From Chionoecetes opilio (lineage: Eukaryota > Arthropoda > Malacostraca > Decapoda > Majidae): 64,000 nt of DNA. This document shows positions 35,030-47,110 of the stretch, one piece after another (position 1 is the first letter of the stretch; each line of letters begins with the position of its first letter). The notes under the pieces are model-generated. The model saw nothing but the letters and a program-made list of their open reading frames with translations. It ran no database searches and was not told the DNA's origin. Location: contig JACEEZ010016126.1 in assembly GCA_016584305.1 (NCBI GenBank), forward strand, positions 380,001 through 444,000, given 5' to 3'. Both the position numbers and the translations under genes were made by a program.

Positions 35030-35200
35030 CAAAAGCAGTGCTTGGATGGAAGTCCGAGGCTGCTAATGGTTGTTTCTAAGCAGTTTTTGATTGGCGGGGA
35101 AATAATATATACTTCCATTCCACACTGGACAAAGCAACTTTTGATTGGCTAGGCATTTGCACGCTTATTCCCTATTGGCTGGTCATGGTTCTATGGCACA
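35030..35200. promoter_or_regulatory. CCAAT-rich promoter-like patch
   Basis: TTTGATTGGCGGGG, TTTGATTGGCTAGG and CTATTGGCTGG lie within 100 bp, near ATAATGGCAGCAAAA. The first also resembles an E2F site. No exon pairs with it; 34463-36540 is otherwise featureless AT-rich sequence. Confidence 0.25.
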
Positions 35201-36547
35201 GTGTCACAGCCGGCACTCACATGGTACTCTAGTTCAGGCACTAAAATCCACCATAATACCTTACCATTTCTTCTTGAAACAGTCGTACACAAAAAAGAAG
35301 AAAAAAAAAAACCTTCCGGCCAGCCATAACAATAACTTATATGAAGCGTTCAAGCAAACAAGCTTACTACTAGAAAAAAATTTGACAATGACTATGAAAG
35401 ATAAGAAAGGCATTTCATCAAAAGTGTTGTGCATGTTGCTTCACGTTGCTGATGCACAGACATGGTGTTAATGGCTATGGTCAGTACAGCAGTGTGGTGT
35501 TTGCCCCGCGACAAGCTCGCACCACGGCTGCCTGATGCCACAGCTGTGATTATGCAATGTTTTGTTCATATTATCCTCCATTTCTTGACGAACAGCCAGT
35601 CAGGTTCCACACTAACTGGGTGTTCTATCTTGTCACATCACTATTACAGTTCATGATCAGAGAACATAAGAAATCAAAGAATAATATAAACAAGAATATA
35701 TGAAGATTATATACAACAGCGTTAAGCCATGTCAGAATATAAACCAAATGCTAAGTACAGATATTATACAGGTCAAGATTCTATGACCTATTCCAAATAC
35801 CAAATGCCTACACCAGCCTTATTAATTATGATGCTCAATAGCAGGTATGAACATGTATCACAAATTATTTATCATTATACAGTATCATTATACAATATTA
35901 ATACACCTAAGTGGGCTTGCTTTGAGAAATCTTGCTCCTGATCACCTCAAGTGTTCCGTGTTGCAGTGGGCCTCGGGCTGGCTGGGAACACTTGGGCGGA
36001 GCGACGAGTCTCTCAACACAACACTGTATCACCAATCGTGTCCACCTCGCAGCGGCACGGACAAACCCTTCTGGAGTTATCCAGACGAGTTCAACAAAGT
36101 CCCCCTAAAACCTTAAATAAAAAACAAAGTAAACCCTTATCATGTCAATGTCATAGCACCTAAAAATCAGTACTGCAACAGCTGTCAGGATTACCTACAC
36201 TCCGCGTTTAGACAATAGCACCAAGTGATGTTCAGTTCATAATTCAAGTATCACTAAAAAGTGAATTTCGAGGAAGGTCATATATATATATATAAATACT
36301 CGTATATATATAAAGTAAATCAACTTATGTCCAGGCGGGGTTTTCTGAGACAGACACCCCTCTATCCTCTATCCTCTATCCCTAATTAGAATGATGGGCA
36401 CTTCAGGAACTCTTATTACCATCATAGATATAGACAAGACATACATACTGCTACACTTTAGATCAACCAACAATCGTCAAATTAAAGAAAATCCCAATTA
36501 TCATACTAGGGCTGTTTAATAAGGTGTGTGTACGTGTGCATATATAT

Positions 36548-36662
<115 letters not shown>

Positions 36663-36814
36663 GTTTGTGTGTGTGTGTATGTGCATGTGTATAATAAACA
36701 AGCAATCCTGGATAAATATTCAGTATATCATAATATGTTTCAGATCTTTAGGAAGACAGAAAGTCCAAGTTATCCGCTACAAGTCCCACAAGTTATCCGC
36801 AACAAGTGAACGGC

Positions 36815-37046
36815 TTAGAAGGGTGGCGGGCCGTTGGGGTAGCGCAGCATGGGGTCCAGACTGCGGGCAAAGTTGTTCACCATGCTGCAGGCGTAGTCGT
36901 CCTCCGAGGTGGGGACCAGGGTGGCCACGCCTAGCATCAGCAGCATCAGCGCCTGGATGGGCAGGGCCGCTCGCACCACGCGGCCCAGGAAGCGCGTGGA
37001 GCGGCGCACCACCCCTTCGTCGGCCCCCTCGGCACCCAGCCCGTCA
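36815..37046 (-). CDS. Msp300: Nesprin KASH-domain exon
   Basis: Acceptor TGTCTCTCTGCAG, stop TAA at 36815-36817. 76 residues: an acidic lead ([20 protein letters not shown]), the membrane helix ending ATLVP, and a 30-residue luminal tail ending PNGPPPF. The NGPPP motif inserts between SUN-domain subunits in known KASH-SUN complexes. Confidence 0.96.
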
Positions 37047-40000
37047 CTGCAGAGAGACACATCAGAACATCAGAACATAAGAAAGCTACAAGAGGCCGCG
37101 AGACCTACACGAGGTAGTTCCTGTTACTTAATGCTACCTACATCCACCTTTCATTCCCATCCATGAAATTATCCAGCCTCCTTTGGCACACACACTTAGA
37201 GAACAGAAATGCAGGCCGTTTATTACTATATGCAAACTACGGGGTTGCCTAGGGCCCCCGAAGCCACCAAGGGGCCCCTATGCTACCATTATTATTATAT
37301 TTTTTAGAATCTTGTCTCTTTTACTCTTAAAGTGCACCAGATTGATACATTTATATATTAAAGGCGTGCCCCTGGACCACCTTAGAGGGCTTGGAATCCC
37401 CCACCATAGTTTTACAAAATAGGGCACAAAACAGTATTTCCCATAGGGCCCCAAAAGGCTAGAAACGGCACTGCAGAAATGAATGCCATAAGAAATTCAC
37501 CATGAGTCTACCTTGAGGCATTATTTAGGTTTGATTTATTTTATTTTTTATTTATTTTATTGCCATTGTGGAAAACTTGCATTGAGATATATATGTCGTG
37601 TACTTAAACATGGCCTAGTCTGCAGAGCCTAGGTGGGAAACTTATAGATTGTAAAGGCTTGCTGATTTGAAAATGTATCGATCATCATTCGACTTCATTC
37701 ATCACAGATTATCAAATTTCATGTAATTGTCAAAAAAGAAAAACTCTAGCCGAATATTTTATTTTTTTTTTACTGTGATTCCTTCTATTTAACACAGGCA
37801 ACAACTGTTTGATAGTGTCACAAAATTAGTATCAATTATAGAGTCAAAAATTTTATACTATCAAATCTATAGCATAAATTTCTAAAAATATTTTAAACAC
37901 TGAATCTGAAGTCATCCAACATTAAACTTCTTAAAGAAACTTTAACATGCAACAACAGAAATGCCAGGTGAAGTAGCCATTAACAAATAAACTGATGGAC
38001 ACAAAATGACAAGTCTAACACACACTGCAACAGTACACAAGTAACACTGCCAGGTGTAACACAAGTAACACTGCCACAGGTGTAACACAAGTAACACTGC
38101 CATGGGTGTAACACAAGTAACACTGCCACAGGTGTAACACAAGTAACACTGCCATGGGTGTAACACAAGTAACACTGCCACAGGTGTAACACAAGTAACA
38201 CTGCCACAGGTGTAACACAAGTAACACTGCCACAGGTGTAACACAAGTAACACTGCCACGGGTGTAACACAAGTAACACTGCCACAGGTGTAACACAAGT
38301 AACACTGCCACAGGTGTAACACAAGTAACACTGCCAGGTGTAACACAAGTAACACTGCCACAGGTGTAACACAAGTAACACTGCCACGGTGTAACACAAG
38401 TAACACTGCCACAGGTGTAACACAAGTAACACTGCCAGGGTGTAACACAAGTAACACTGCCAGGTGTAACACAAGTAACACTGCCATGGGTGTAACACAA
38501 GTAACACTGCCAGGGTGTAACACAAGTAACACTGCCACGGTGTAACACAAGTAACACTGCCAAGGTGTAACACAAGTAACACTGCCAGGGTGTAACACAA
38601 GTAACACTGCCACAGGTGTAACACAAGTAACACTGCCATGGGTGTAACACAAGTAACACTGCCATGGGTGTAACACAAGTAACACTGCCACAGGTGTAAC
38701 ACAAGTAACACTGCCATGGGTGTAACACAAGTAACACTGCCATGGGTGTAACACAAGTAACACTGCCACGGGTGTAACACAAGTAACACTGCCACGGGTG
38801 TAACACAAGTAACACTGCCATGGGTGTAACACAAGTAACACTGCCACAGGTGTAACACAAGTAACACTGCCATGGGTGTAACACAAGTAACACTGCCAAG
38901 GGTGTAACACAAGTAACACTGCCATGGGTGTAACACAAGTAACACTGCCACAGGTGTAACACAAGTAACACTGCCATGGGTGTAACACAAGTAACACTGC
39001 CACGGGTGTAACACAAGTAACACTGCCACGGGTGTAACACAAGTAACACTGCCACGGGTGTAACACAAGTAACACTGCCACAGGTGTAACACAAGTAACA
39101 CTGCCACGGGTGTAACACAAGTAACACTGCCATGGGTGTAACACAAGTAACACTGCCACGGGTGTAACACAAGTAACACTGCCATGGGTGTAACACAAGT
39201 AACACTGCCAAGGGTGTAACACAAGTAACACTGCCATGGGTGTAACACAAGTAACACTGCCACAGGTGTAACACAAGTAACACTGCCACGGGTGTAACAT
39301 AAGTAACACTGCCATGGGTGTAACACGGTACAACACTACAAGCTTGGCACGCTGCAGAAGCCAAGTTGTACGTACTTAGCATCAGAATGGAAGCTGGCCG
39401 ACAGGGAGCTTGGTGAGGTTGGTCTCGAGAAAGTAAACTCTGCAGACTCGTACAGCTGTAAATAGAGAGTGCGTTTCAGGTGCTACGTGCGTTGGTGCAG
39501 TTCCTAATTACTTCATGCAGATTTGCAAAATCATATAAATAAACATACTGTATGCCCAAGTTATACACTGGGTGACATCAGTCCATACTACTCACTCCTG
39601 AGGAAGCCAGGGACGCCAAAGAGCTGGTGAAATCTTGTCCAAGTAACTGAGAGATCTGCACAAGTTGCTTGGAGCACATCTGCAACAGCAACTGAAGGCG
39701 CCGAGACAGAATGGCGAGCTGCTCCCGGACAGCCGTGGACTTGTCGTCTTGGTGTGTGGGCAGGAGGTGTTGTGCGGCCTGGTGCAGGGACACTACACGG
39801 GGCTCACAGCGCTCCACCTCCGCCCGCACATCAAGGACGCGGCTCACCCTGTCCCGCAGCGCCGTCTCCTCCATGTCTTCCTCGGCGGCAATCTTCAGCA
39901 GACTCTCCTCGGTGGTTTCTGTCCAGGCAAGTAGGTCCGCTATGGTACTGTGGAACTCTGCATTGCCCATCAGTGTTGTCTGCAGCTTGGCTTGCCACAC

Positions 40001-43000
40001 AGAGGCTGCAGTACACACGGCTTCCCAGCGGCCGTTGGTGGCTGCCAGACGGTCCCTCACCCTGGCTGCTCGCCGCTCATCACGGGTGTGATCGGCCAGA
40101 TGTTTCCCAATGATATTTAGGGACATTATCACAGATTTGTGGCCATCAAGGTCCATGAGGAACTCCTGTGAAAAGTTTAAAAGTTTTGAGTAAGGAGAGA
40201 ACAGAGAAACAAAGAGAAATTTTTTTTTTTTTTGGTCATAAAATAAATTTGTACATGTCCCTTCTAGCTTACCCTGTGATCCTGGGCAACCTCCTCCAGC
40301 TGCTCCATGGGCAGCGGTGGGCTGTGCTGCGTGGACTGGGTGGCCTCGGCGTGGGCCAACCACTGCTCCAGGCGCCACATGTCATTTTCAAACTGTTGCC
40401 AATTGCGTCTGCAACACAGCGGGCACGTCAGGGAGGACGTCTCGCTGCAAGCAAACATGCACATGCACCATGAGCTACCTCTACACCAAGGCCAAGGCTG
40501 CCAGCCGGGAGGCCCCGTGATATCATCGCCCAAACTACACTGCATTGTCAATCATTCCATTCTACTAACTTGCACAATTTTATTATACGTAATCATGTAA
40601 AAATAAAAAAAGGGAACACCTGATTTTTTAGCCCTTGTTCGAAACATTCCAATATTTCAGTGTTCTAAGGTACTAGGCTGTGTCTGTGTGTACCATGGGC
40701 ACCCACTAAGGAGGGGGGGGCGGGGCGGGCAAACAGGTCGTTTGCCCCGCCCTGCATTAGGATTTCTAATTGAGGGCCCAGATTGTAAAAATCTGTGAGA
40801 AGTGAATGATCAATAGCTGTCATGCATCACAAACTATATTCCCGTCTATGTGTGTTTATCTCCCCCATGATGAGCCACACTGCTCTAGTGATTGGTAAAT
40901 CTGTAAAGGAAAACTTCTAAGCCGAACTAGTCATGAGAAATGCTGATGAAAATTGTACTGAATAAAGAAACAATTTCTAATAAAAGCAAAGATGAAGAAC
41001 AAACTATAAATAGTATACTATAAAGCTTCATTCTATTTCAGATGCTTCATCCTGCACTTGTACCATCTACTGGTTCTAAATATCTAGAGTAAAAACAAAC
41101 ACATTTTCCAGCAAGACAAATTATTTTAAAGGAAAAAGCACTTATTTTATAATACAGAAATAAATGAATAAATATCTGACTTATAGGTATATATTTATAT
41201 AATTTAATTTATTTATGATATTTCATGAAATTAGTATTTTTTTTCTTCAAAATTATCATACTAGTGTATGTAAAATTCATCTTCAGTAAAATTTACCATT
41301 TTTGTCAAATTTTTAATTTTTTGTAAAATGTATATATTTTTCTATTTTTATTTCTTTTCTATTTGATTCAAATTGTAATGTCGTTTTATATCTGCAAATT
41401 TTTGTCAGTGTTTATGAACAATCTGCTATGAGTGAAGTACCAATTCTCGTTCTTGTGTTTAGGAAGACGTTTAGTATGAAAAAAGAAAAAGTCCTGAAAA
41501 TGACAAAAGATCTCATAAGACTGGCGGGCATGACAGTCATGACAGATCAGAACAATGGTAGCACGTTACTTGTCCTGCATGCAGAATAGCTTAAAACACA
41601 GCCACTGACCAAACCTGACCTTTTGTACACCCACTGACACTACACTCTATGCAATACCTGTTCTCTTTGAGTCTGAGTTGCTTGGCCTGCGCCTGGACTT
41701 CCAAATGGGAAAATTCTTCGATGACTTCTTCAATTTCCGGATGAAGTTCTCGGGCTTCGGCGTCATCCCCTGTGTGGTCCTTCAGGGAACTCAATAAATC
41801 CACAGAGGAACGGCATCCCGCCAACTGCTTAGACTGGCCACAAAGAAAATAATGTGTAAATATAACTTTTTATATTTTATCTAGTGTTGAAAAAAAAGTG
41901 CAAATATAACTTTTTATATTTTATCTAGTGTTGAAAAAAAAGTGCAAATATAACTTTTTATATTTTATCTAGCGTTGAAAAAAAAGTGCAAATAAACCTT
42001 TTTGTTTTATCTAGTGTTGAAAAAAAGTGCAAATAAACCTTTTTGTTTTATCTAGTGTTGAAAAAAAGTGCAAATAACCTTTTTTTATCTAGTGTTGAAA
42101 AAAAGTGCAAATATAACTTTTCGTTTTATCTAGTGTTGAAAAAAAAGTGCAAATATAACTTTTTGTTTTACTAATGTTGATAAAAAGTGCAAATATAACT
42201 TTTTATGTTTTACTAGTGTTGAAACAAAAGTGCAAATAAAACTTTTTGTTTTATCTAGTGCTGAAAAAAAAGTGCAAATATAACTTTTTATGTTTTACTA
42301 GTGTTGAAACATTAAGTACCATTCATAGTGCTTACCCCCTTGAGGTCCAGAACGAAATTTCCATTCTAACTCGGTGACTTTTAGACGATTATAATGAATA
42401 TCAGCAATATTTTATAGATATGACCTGTTTAGCATCCTTGTCCACTAACTAATTTGGTATATGAAGTTACTTTTCGTAATTTTATGGCTAACTACAGACA
42501 ATTTTTTATAGCAAAGGAAAGATCTGGGCGTGAAGGGGTTAATACTATTATTGGATCTTTTGGGAATATTTTCGTACTCATAATTTCAGTTCGGATAGTG
42601 TCATTCATACATACATACATACACATACATACATACATCAGAAGGAATACTTACGAAGGAGTAATACATCTTGTCTACGTCTGCGGCCTGAGGCGTAGAA
42701 CACTTTAAGGCTTCCTCCAATTGCAATATTATCTTCTTACTTTCATCTAGTGCCACTCGCATCTCCACCACCAAGGACCGCCCTCCCACTGCCCCTAGCA
42801 AAGACATTTCTGTTGGGCTCATGGGTTCAAGGAGTTGTAGTTCAGCATCTGGTACAAGAAGAACTCTATAATCATCTTCTTGATCTTGCACTGATCTTTC
42901 TTCAGAGAGTCTTGACAGTAGCGTTGGTGTTTGCGTTATTTCGATCTCGACATCCTTTTGGAGGCCGAGAAGTCGTGTACGAACGAGTTTCCTACAAGTC

Positions 43001-45680
43001 CAGTACTCTGTCAAACTTTCTTCTATGACAGTGCAGTCTGGGTAGCTGCTTCTCTGGTACAAGTGTGTTATCAAGTCTTCAAATTCTCTCTGTTCGTGTT
43101 CATGTCTCTCATATTCTGCTACAAGTCCCAACAAGGCTCTCTTCTTGTCTTCCAGGTTCCCATGTGGGTATTGTTCATAGTCAGTGATCTTGAGGCCAAA
43201 GTCATTCAGCCAGATCATCAACAGTTCTCTTAAAGCTTCGTATCGTTCATAAAGCCTTCTACTATAGCTAATACGCCTTAGGATGACAGTAATTTGGTAA
43301 CTCAGGGTGTGGAATCTGGCATTAGACGTCTTGACCATTGTTCGGATCTCGTTATCTTGGTCTAATCTATTCTCCCTGCCATACGGTCTGGCAAGCACCC
43401 GGTAGTGCTGGTTAAGGTTTTCATACTGAGGTGTTTGGTTATGAATGAGCGGTTGAAGCTGGTGAACAGTGGCCACCGCTTCGTCAAGGCTACCGTATGC
43501 TATGTGACTAGAAACAACATCCAGGTGACTTAATCTTGACTCCATATTTGTTAACCATGATGAAAATGAATTGTTGACGGACACAAGTTCTTGCCACATC
43601 TTCCACGTCTTCTTGATGAACGACTTCCTTTCTGCTGAGCGAGTACAGATTTCTCCCCAGCGTCTGTCAAGGTTACGGTGAGCTTCCTGCAACGAGTCTG
43701 TGTCTCCATTGGCATCAAACTCATTGCAATCGTGAATAACCATGTCGCAAAGATTTAAAACGGATGATATTGTACCGCTTTGCTTCTCAATCTCCTTACG
43801 AATCTCTTCCTCTACTTCCAGGAGGCGATCTATTTCTTTTCTTGAACTATTCTGGAAGAGGACAGGACTAGACAGCTTTTTCTCAATCAGGAACAGCCAT
43901 TCTTTAAGCTCAGCGAGAGTGACTTCTGCTTTGTTGATAGTTGTTACGATGTCTTGCACTTCTGTTTTCTACTGTTGCATTTATCGTGAATATGTTTCCA
44001 AGTTGACTCAATAATTTCTACCTTTTCCTTCAGTTCCGCCCCCTGATCTTTCTTGCTGCAGGATATCAGTTCTTCACCCTCAGATAAAAGCCAGTGCATT
44101 TCTACACTCTTAGCATTGATGTCTTCTTGGTAATCATGTTCAAGCTTTCTGATAAGTGAGTCAATGTACTGTTCTGAGCCACCATCAATCTTAGTCTCCA
44201 TATCTTTGGCCCAGGTAAGGAATTGCTGGTATCTCGTATCATACAGCTCCCACAATTCCAATCTATCCTCTAAAGTGCTAATCTTGAGTCTATACTGATG
44301 AAGCAGTTCGGCCTGTAGTTGTGTTACTCTCCACATTCTCTGCGTCACTAATCGCAGGTCAGCCGGGGTCAGGGACTCAACCATTTCCTCGCGGGTGGTT
44401 CTCAGCAAGGAAAGGTCGCCACTCAAGGCCTCTAAAGCAGCAGTAATTTCATTGTACTTCCTGATGGTCTCCTGAACACTGCAGAAATCAGAGGGTAGAT
44501 CAGCAGATAGGCCGGCCTGGATCTCAGCTAGGATGGTGTGAAGCTTGTTGTACACATCCTCATAGCGTTGCCACAGGGCAGAACTTTTATTGAGGTAACT
44601 CAGCCATGTCTCTACACCAGCGCGCATGTTGGTCACACGCTGCTGAAGAGATGCTAATTCAGCCTTCAGGATGGGGTGTATGCTTGAGTCACAGGACGTT
44701 ACCAGTATTTGGCATAGCTTCTCTATATCCTCGACTTGCTCTTCTCCTCTCCCCAGCTGCTCTTGCAAATATTGTAACCTACTGATGACCTTGTCAAGTC
44801 GCCTTCTTGCAACCTGCCTGAGCTGAAGGCCTTGCTTCTCTTGCTCTAAAGCCAAAATCCATGTTTGTAGTTGGGCAATTTTGACTCTGTATGTCTCCCA
44901 CGTAGTGATGGTTTGGAGAAGAAGTTGTTCCCGTTCACTCACTGTCGTCAAAACAGTTTTATGCCGGAGGATCAACTCCCTGAGGCGCCCCTGCAGGTCC
45001 TTGATGCACGGGGGCGCATTGTCCTGCTGGGCCTGTTCTTGGAGTGTCATCAGAACATTGGTTTGTGTGGAGAGGATGGAGCGGTGCACCTGACACAGAC
45101 GGGAGGCTTCATGCAGCCCTTCACGCGAGGCCGGGGCCGGGGCGCTCATGCTGACTTCCACACTCTCCACGTACTGCTTCCAGGTAGTCAAGGCTGCTGT
45201 GAGCTGTTCTTCATCCCCTCCAAGGCCTTCCACCACCTGCTGGTATCGAGTGTGAGTATCACGAACTGCTATCTGCCAAGCCTCCACTACTTGGGAAGGA
45301 CCACTCTCAATAACAGGACCCCCAGTGCCTCCAAGGGCCACCAGCTGGTCCTTCAGTTTAGTGGCACGCTCGGCAGCCTCACTGACTTCAGGCTCTGGTA
45401 AGGCTAGCAGGGTATGAGCTCCGTTTATACCCTCTTCAAGCTCCTGAAGGGTATTTCCTTGCTTCTGATGTTGCTCGGCATTCACCTGGTGTGTCAGGTT
45501 ACTGCTGAGTTGAGTGATTGCGTCGGTCAGGTTGGTGATGCGGAATCCCAGGCGCTCCACCTCGGCCACCAGGGGAGTGTCCTGCGCGTTGTCCTCCGCC
45601 AGGTGTAGGCGGATCTGCTGCGCCAGTTGCCGGAGGTCCGACACGCGCTTCCCGGACCACGCCGCCTCACCCACCAACAC
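36815..45680 (-). CDS. Msp300: Nesprin / Msp300 C-terminal part with KASH domain (partial, single-base break)
   Basis: Six exons join by phase: 45680-42655, 41833-41658, 40408-40273, 40165-39596, 39455-39376 and 37046-36815. If one base is allowed for in the A-run at 43965-43968, they encode 1,406 residues. Spectrin-like triple-helix segments fill about residues 1-1300, with helix-A tryptophans such as TTWKQYV, TTWETYR and KTWKMWQ. A Ser-rich linker follows ([16 protein letters not shown]). The transmembrane helix reads [18 protein letters not shown]. The luminal KASH tail contains [20 protein letters not shown] and a Cys 23 residues before the end, the position that bonds to SUN proteins in vertebrate nesprins. 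The protein sits in the outer nuclear membrane and ties SUN proteins to the cytoskeleton. The N-terminal exons (calponin-homology domains in the family) lie outside the window. Confidence 0.92.
37066..37190 (+). repeat. R1 interspersed repeat next to the KASH-exon acceptor
   Basis: AACATAAGAAAGCTACAAGA, GGCCGCGAGACCTACACGAG and CATCCACCTTTCATTCCCAT. It ends about 20 bp upstream of the KASH exon acceptor in transcript direction, so its T-rich strand forms part of the polypyrimidine region. Confidence 0.8.
38036..39325. repeat. 26-bp minisatellite filling the last nesprin intron
   Basis: About 50 copies of ACACAAGTAACACTGCCACG plus GGTGTA; some units are 23-25 bp. The variable site is CAC/CAT/CAA before GGG. 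Stop-free in all three minus frames because 26 is not a multiple of three, giving false frames of about 450 codons. It starts about 50 bp after the donor of the 39376-39455 exon. 37191-38035 is AT-rich intron with no feature. Confidence 0.96.
39376..39455 (-). CDS. Msp300: Nesprin Ser-rich linker exon, 80 bp
   Basis: Acceptor CTATTTACAG, donor GATGCTAA/GTACGT. It encodes [18 protein letters not shown] and SASFHSDA, a disordered linker before the membrane segment. Its two left-over bases pair exactly with the KASH exon. Confidence 0.88.
39596..40165 (-). CDS. Msp300: Nesprin exon, 570 bp (last spectrin-like segments)
   Basis: Acceptor AACTTTTCACAG, donor CTCAGGA/GTGAGT. 190 codons from [20 protein letters not shown] to [10 protein letters not shown], with conserved helix residues such as [16 protein letters not shown]. 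Phase 0 at both ends. An acidic patch [13 protein letters not shown] lies mid-exon. Confidence 0.92.
40273..40408 (-). CDS. Msp300: Nesprin exon, 136 bp
   Basis: Acceptor TGTGTTGCAG, donor CACAGG/GTAAGC. It encodes [17 protein letters not shown] and AHAEATQ, the start of a spectrin-like helix, then a loop and [12 protein letters not shown]. Confidence 0.9.
41658..41833 (-). CDS. Msp300: Nesprin exon, 176 bp
   Basis: Acceptor TTTGTGGCCAG, donor GAGAACAG/GTATTG. It encodes [18 protein letters not shown] and an acidic helix including [15 protein letters not shown]. Enters in phase 0 and leaves two bases. Confidence 0.88.
41850..42312. repeat. Minisatellite of about 38-42 bp in a nesprin intron
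   Basis: About 12 copies of GTGCAAATATAACTTTTTAT and TTTATCTAGTGTTGAAAAAA. It begins directly upstream (minus strand) of the 41658-41833 exon acceptor. 40409-41657 is AT-rich intron without other features. Confidence 0.92.
42332..42542 (-). mobile_element. TTAA-flanked MITE in a nesprin intron
   Basis: Starts TTACCCCCTTGAGGTCCAGA (first site mutated from TTAA) and ends GGGCGTGAAGGGGTTAA. It shares TTTATAGATATGACCTG and CTTGTCCACTAACTAAT with the copy at 15380-15592. Confidence 0.78.
42655..45680 (-). CDS. Msp300: Nesprin large spectrin-repeat exon, with apparent frameshift
   Basis: Acceptor TTGTGTTTCAG (AG at 45681-45682), donor TACTCCTTC/GTAAGT. Both ends are phase 0, yet the exon is 3,026 bp, which is 3n+2. 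The frame changes at the A-run 43965-43968. Upstream the protein reads [14 protein letters not shown] and downstream [18 protein letters not shown]. About nine spectrin-like segments are encoded. A one-base loss in a homopolymer explains everything; an 11-bp intron is impossible. Confidence 0.9.
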
Positions 45681-45704
45681 CTGAAACACAAATACTTGTT
45701 GTAA

Positions 45705-45790
45705 GAACATAAGAAAATAAGGAAGCTACAAGAGGCCGCGAGACCTACACGCGGTAGTTCCTGTTACTTAACACTACCTACATCCCCTTG
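45705..45790 (+). repeat. R1 repeat next to the large nesprin exon
   Basis: AGAACATAAGAAAATAAGGA, AGCTACAAGAGGCCGCGAGA and CTTAACACTACCTACATCC. It ends 24 bp upstream of the acceptor at 45681 in transcript direction. 45791-46430 is AT-rich with A-runs and no exon. Confidence 0.85.
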
Positions 45791-46433
45791 TGATGTGCTG
45801 ATCATGAAATTATCTATAGCTACTATCTACAAAATAAAATCTAAAAAAAGTAGTACAATAAATTGAAGTGGAACATTTGTGATGTGTCTATAAGTCAGAC
45901 TGAAGAAGTGTATTAGGTAGGATGCAGAGGCGAAAAGGGTGATACATGAGTGTGGTCGGTGGAGGTTTAAGATCCTATTATAAAAATATGTGGGATGAGG
46001 TCATACAAAGTGACCTCAGGGTAGTGGGGCTGGTCAGAGGGCAACAAAAAAGCATATACAACAACAATCAGGTATAAAACAAAACAAACCAAAACAAAAA
46101 ATCTAATCAATCAATCATTAGCTGGATCAGGTAAAAAAAAAAAAAAAAGAGAAAAATAATAAATCAATCAATTAATAAAAAAAAGAATAAATAGAAAATA
46201 CCGAATAAATAATAAAAAAATGATGAATAAATTATTATTTTTTAAATGACATACAAATACAGAGCCTTTCATGCAAGCACACATTCATTCATGATGGGGT
46301 CACACACACACCCATCCCCTTGCTCAAGAGGGACAGTAACGGCCCACAATAAATTTTGTCAGTGAAAAATCCCCAGGAGCGAGTGGTGATCTAACGCGCG
46401 GCCTGACACGCGCTCGAAACCAGTTGACCACGC

Positions 46434-46434
<1 letters not shown>

Positions 46435-46467
<33 letters not shown>

Positions 46468-46482
46468 TGTATGTGTGTATGT

Positions 46483-46559
<77 letters not shown>

Positions 46560-46571
46560 TGTGTGTGTGCG
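46435..46571. repeat. (GT)n microsatellite
   Basis: GT repeat with a few GTAT and GTGA interruptions. Cys-Val and Thr-His dipeptide frames over it are artefacts. Confidence 0.95.
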
Positions 46572-46829
46572 TGCAAGCACGAGCACGAGCACGCACAACA
46601 CAAAGACAGTTTACAAGACTAGCGAAAATTTATGACACAATACAAAAAATAGCATAACACAGATAGTTTGACAAAACTTTATCGTCTTTATCGCGATGTT
46701 TGACAATGTACAGCGAAGGCAGAAGTATCGCTTGCTGCAAACGTGACCTTGCATATGTTATAGTAATGATGACCAGCCAGTGTTTGTGTATGAATTCACA
46801 TCAATCCATGTTGTTACGGATACACTTGG

Positions 46830-47110
46830 CGTGAAGACGCGTGCTATGCTTTGGTCACGGCCCTTATCCACACCCTAACAGCGGCGGTGGCGGGGCCTGC
46901 ACGGCACTGCGGGTTACCTGCTGCGAGGGAAAGGCTGGGTTGTTACCCCGGCAGCATACAGGAGGGACAAGGCAGGGGGGGAGGGGAGCGGGTTGTCGTC
47001 ACCGCCGCAAATACAGCTCCCAACCCTCCATCGCGCGATTGCATGCGTGCGAAACTGTACTTGTTGGCGATCTTGCAAGCTTCAATCTCGAGCTTCTTGA
47101 CGCATTATAA
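46830..47110. promoter_or_regulatory. GC-rich patch upstream of the nesprin exons
   Basis: An isolated GC-rich block about 1.2 kb upstream of the first nesprin exon seen here. It could be an internal promoter for a short isoform, as vertebrate nesprins have, but I found no first exon whose phase fits. 47111-47870 shows nothing else beyond a short (GGT)n near 47605. Confidence 0.2.

Noticed and set aside
38036..39325. CRISPR-like repeat array
   Set aside because: Units are head-to-tail with no unique spacers, in a eukaryotic intron; it is a minisatellite.
37942..39382. Three minus-strand frames of about 450 codons ([18 protein letters not shown] repeats)
   Set aside because: They are translations of a 26-bp minisatellite in all three frames, lying inside the last nesprin intron.
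39665..40113. Three plus-strand frames over 39.7-40.1 kb
   Set aside because: Antisense shadows of the 570-bp nesprin exon.
44871..45401. Plus-strand frame of 176 codons
   Set aside because: It is the antisense shadow of the nesprin spectrin-repeat exon, which has phased splice sites and clear homology.
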